Shown here piece after piece: positions 13,354-14,173 of a DNA stretch of 14,173 nucleotides. A model generated the notes under the pieces. That model saw nothing but the letters and a program-made list of their open reading frames with translations, had not been told where the DNA came from and did no database searches. The stretch is taken from assembly GCA_044355655.1 (NCBI GenBank), contig JBIKXS010000055.1:1-14173 (forward strand), in the 5' to 3' direction. Every line of letters starts with the position of its first letter. Within the stretch, counting starts at the first letter, position 1. This DNA is from UBA3064 sp023258775 (GTDB lineage Bacteria; Pseudomonadota; Gammaproteobacteria; Burkholderiales; Burkholderiaceae_E). A program made the position numbers and the translations under genes.

Positions 13354-14173
13354 ATGAACAAGCGTTATAGCTTAGTAAGCCAGGACCCGGCATACCGCGC
13401 CTTTTATCAGGTCATCGATGCCTGGATCGATCAACATTTTGAAGAAGAGCTTGCCTTTCTTCAAGCCTTAGTCAAGGTCCCCACCGATACACCGCCTGGC
13501 GATAACGCGCCCCACGCCCATCAAAGCGCGGCCTTGCTGGAGGCCATGGGCTTTGATGTTGAGCTACATCCGGTTGATGATGCCGATGTCAAGGCTCAAG
13601 GTATGACAAGTATCACGAACCTGATCCTCAGACGTCACTACGGCGATGGCCTGGTGATCGCGCTGAATGCACACGGCGATGTTGTTCCACCAGGCGAGGG
13701 TTGGACTTACCCGCCCTATGGCGGCGAAGTCCATGATGGCAAGCTTTATGGGCGAGCTGCCGCGGTGAATAAGAGCGATTTCGCAAGCTATGCTTTTGCA
13801 ATTCGTGCGCTCGAAGCCTGCGGCGCAGCCTTGCATGGCTCAATCGAACTTCACCTTACCTACGATGAGGAGTTTGGCGGCGAGCTCGGACCAGGATGGC
13901 TTTTGTCTCGAGGCTTGAGCAAGCCTGACTACTTGATTGCTGCTGGCTTTAGCTATGAAGTGGTTACCGCTCATAACGGTTGCCTGCAACTTGAAGTCGA
14001 AGTCTTGGGCAAGATGGCCCATGCGGCAATACCCCACACCGGTATTGACGCCTTGCAAGCCGCAGTCCACATACTCCAAGCTTTGTATCGATTAAACGAG
14101 GACTACAAGCAAATTTGCTCAAAGGTTCCTGGTATCAAGCACCCGTACTTGAATGTCGGTGTCATCCATGGAG
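13354..14173 (+). CDS. M20-family metallopeptidase/deacylase (ArgE/DapE-like), N-terminal part (cut by window edge)
   Basis: The frame from ATG 13354 (ATG AAC AAG) is open for 273 codons to the window end; GAGA upstream is a modest ribosome binding site. It matches the M20 fold: FLQALVKVPTDTPPGDN, ALLEAMGF, the HxD motif in NAHGDVVP (His107, Asp109), GWTYPPYGGEVHDGKLYGR, and DEEFGGE with the catalytic/metal pair Glu172-Glu173. The lid/dimerisation domain starts near TAHNGCLQLEVEVLGKMAHAAIPHTGIDAL. Two landmark acids differ: the usual GRGxxDxKG reads GRAAAVNKS, with Val138 where the bridging Asp sits and Asp142 four residues on, and the usual GEP-type motif reads AAGFSYE. I recall similar Burkholderiales proteins, so this is probably a subfamily rather than decay. 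Substrate unknown. The 108-bp spacer to the divergent SulP gene shows no convincing promoter on either strand. Confidence 0.85.
   Translation, partial: MNKRYSLVSQDPAYRAFYQVIDAWIDQHFEEELAFLQALVKVPTDTPPGDNAPHAHQSAALLEAMGFDVELHPVDDADVKAQGMTSITNLILRRHYGDGLVIALNAHGDVVPPGEGWTYPPYGGEVHDGKLYGRAAAVNKSDFASYAFAIRALEACGAALHGSIELHLTYDEEFGGELGPGWLLSRGLSKPDYLIAAGFSYEVVTAHNGCLQLEVEVLGKMAHAAIPHTGIDALQAAVHILQALYRLNEDYKQICSKVPGIKHPYLNVGVIHG

Noticed and set aside
13354..14173. M20 gene as a pseudogene because of missing metal ligands
   Set aside because: The frame is fully open to the edge, HGD and EE motifs are intact, and similar GRxxxVxKSD variants are remembered from related proteins.

Overview
The window looks like a housekeeping stretch of a betaproteobacterial chromosome, probably Burkholderiales. 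This rests on the remembered gene order leuS-lptE-holA-proA, on LeuRS, MurJ and S20 sequences close in style to that group, and on a G+C content in the low-to-mid fifties by eye. There are no tRNA or rRNA genes, insertion sequences, prophage genes or CRISPR arrays. Every recognisable gene belongs to a known family.

Layout. Positions 1-307 (minus) hold the N-terminal part of an IclR-family regulator running off the left edge. A 219-bp divergent spacer follows, with a perfect 8-bp inverted repeat overlapping a plausible sigma70-like promoter. From 527 to 8836 a tightly packed plus-strand cluster reads leuS (LeuRS), lptE (LPS assembly lipoprotein), holA (Pol III delta), proA (glutamate-5-semialdehyde dehydrogenase), a HemJ-like membrane protein, an RlmL-type 23S rRNA methyltransferase and yggS (PLP homeostasis). 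proA/hemJ-like and hemJ-like/rlmL overlap by ATGA, so the cluster is probably one operon. rpsT (S20) lies on the minus strand, tail to tail with yggS, and the two stop codons share one CTAG. murJ (lipid II flippase) and proC (pyrroline-5-carboxylate reductase) are divergent from rpsT with only 35 bp between rpsT and murJ. A minus-strand SulP-family anion transporter overlaps the 3' end of proC by 27 bp. A plus-strand M20-type peptidase/deacylase begins at 13354 and runs off the right edge.

Function. ProA and ProC catalyse the second and last steps of proline synthesis but sit in different transcription units. LptE and MurJ serve envelope biogenesis. LeuRS, the RlmL-like enzyme and S20 serve translation. 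HolA serves replication.

The main oddity is a recurring signature of short tandem duplications, most of it at gene junctions of the leuS operon. Before lptE, three 32-bp units place four ATGs exactly 32 bp apart, the last being the lptE start. Before yggS, 17-bp units repeat the end of rlmL. Inside leuS there is a GC-rich insertion of about 36 codons with an 8-residue tandem repeat. The first two cases create chains of tiny reading frames whose stops overlap the next start as TTGA. The holA and proA starts are also overlapped (ATGA) by 7- and 14-codon reading frames. I see no wholly new gene system. These junctions and the non-canonical metal-site motifs of the M20 protein are the best leads.
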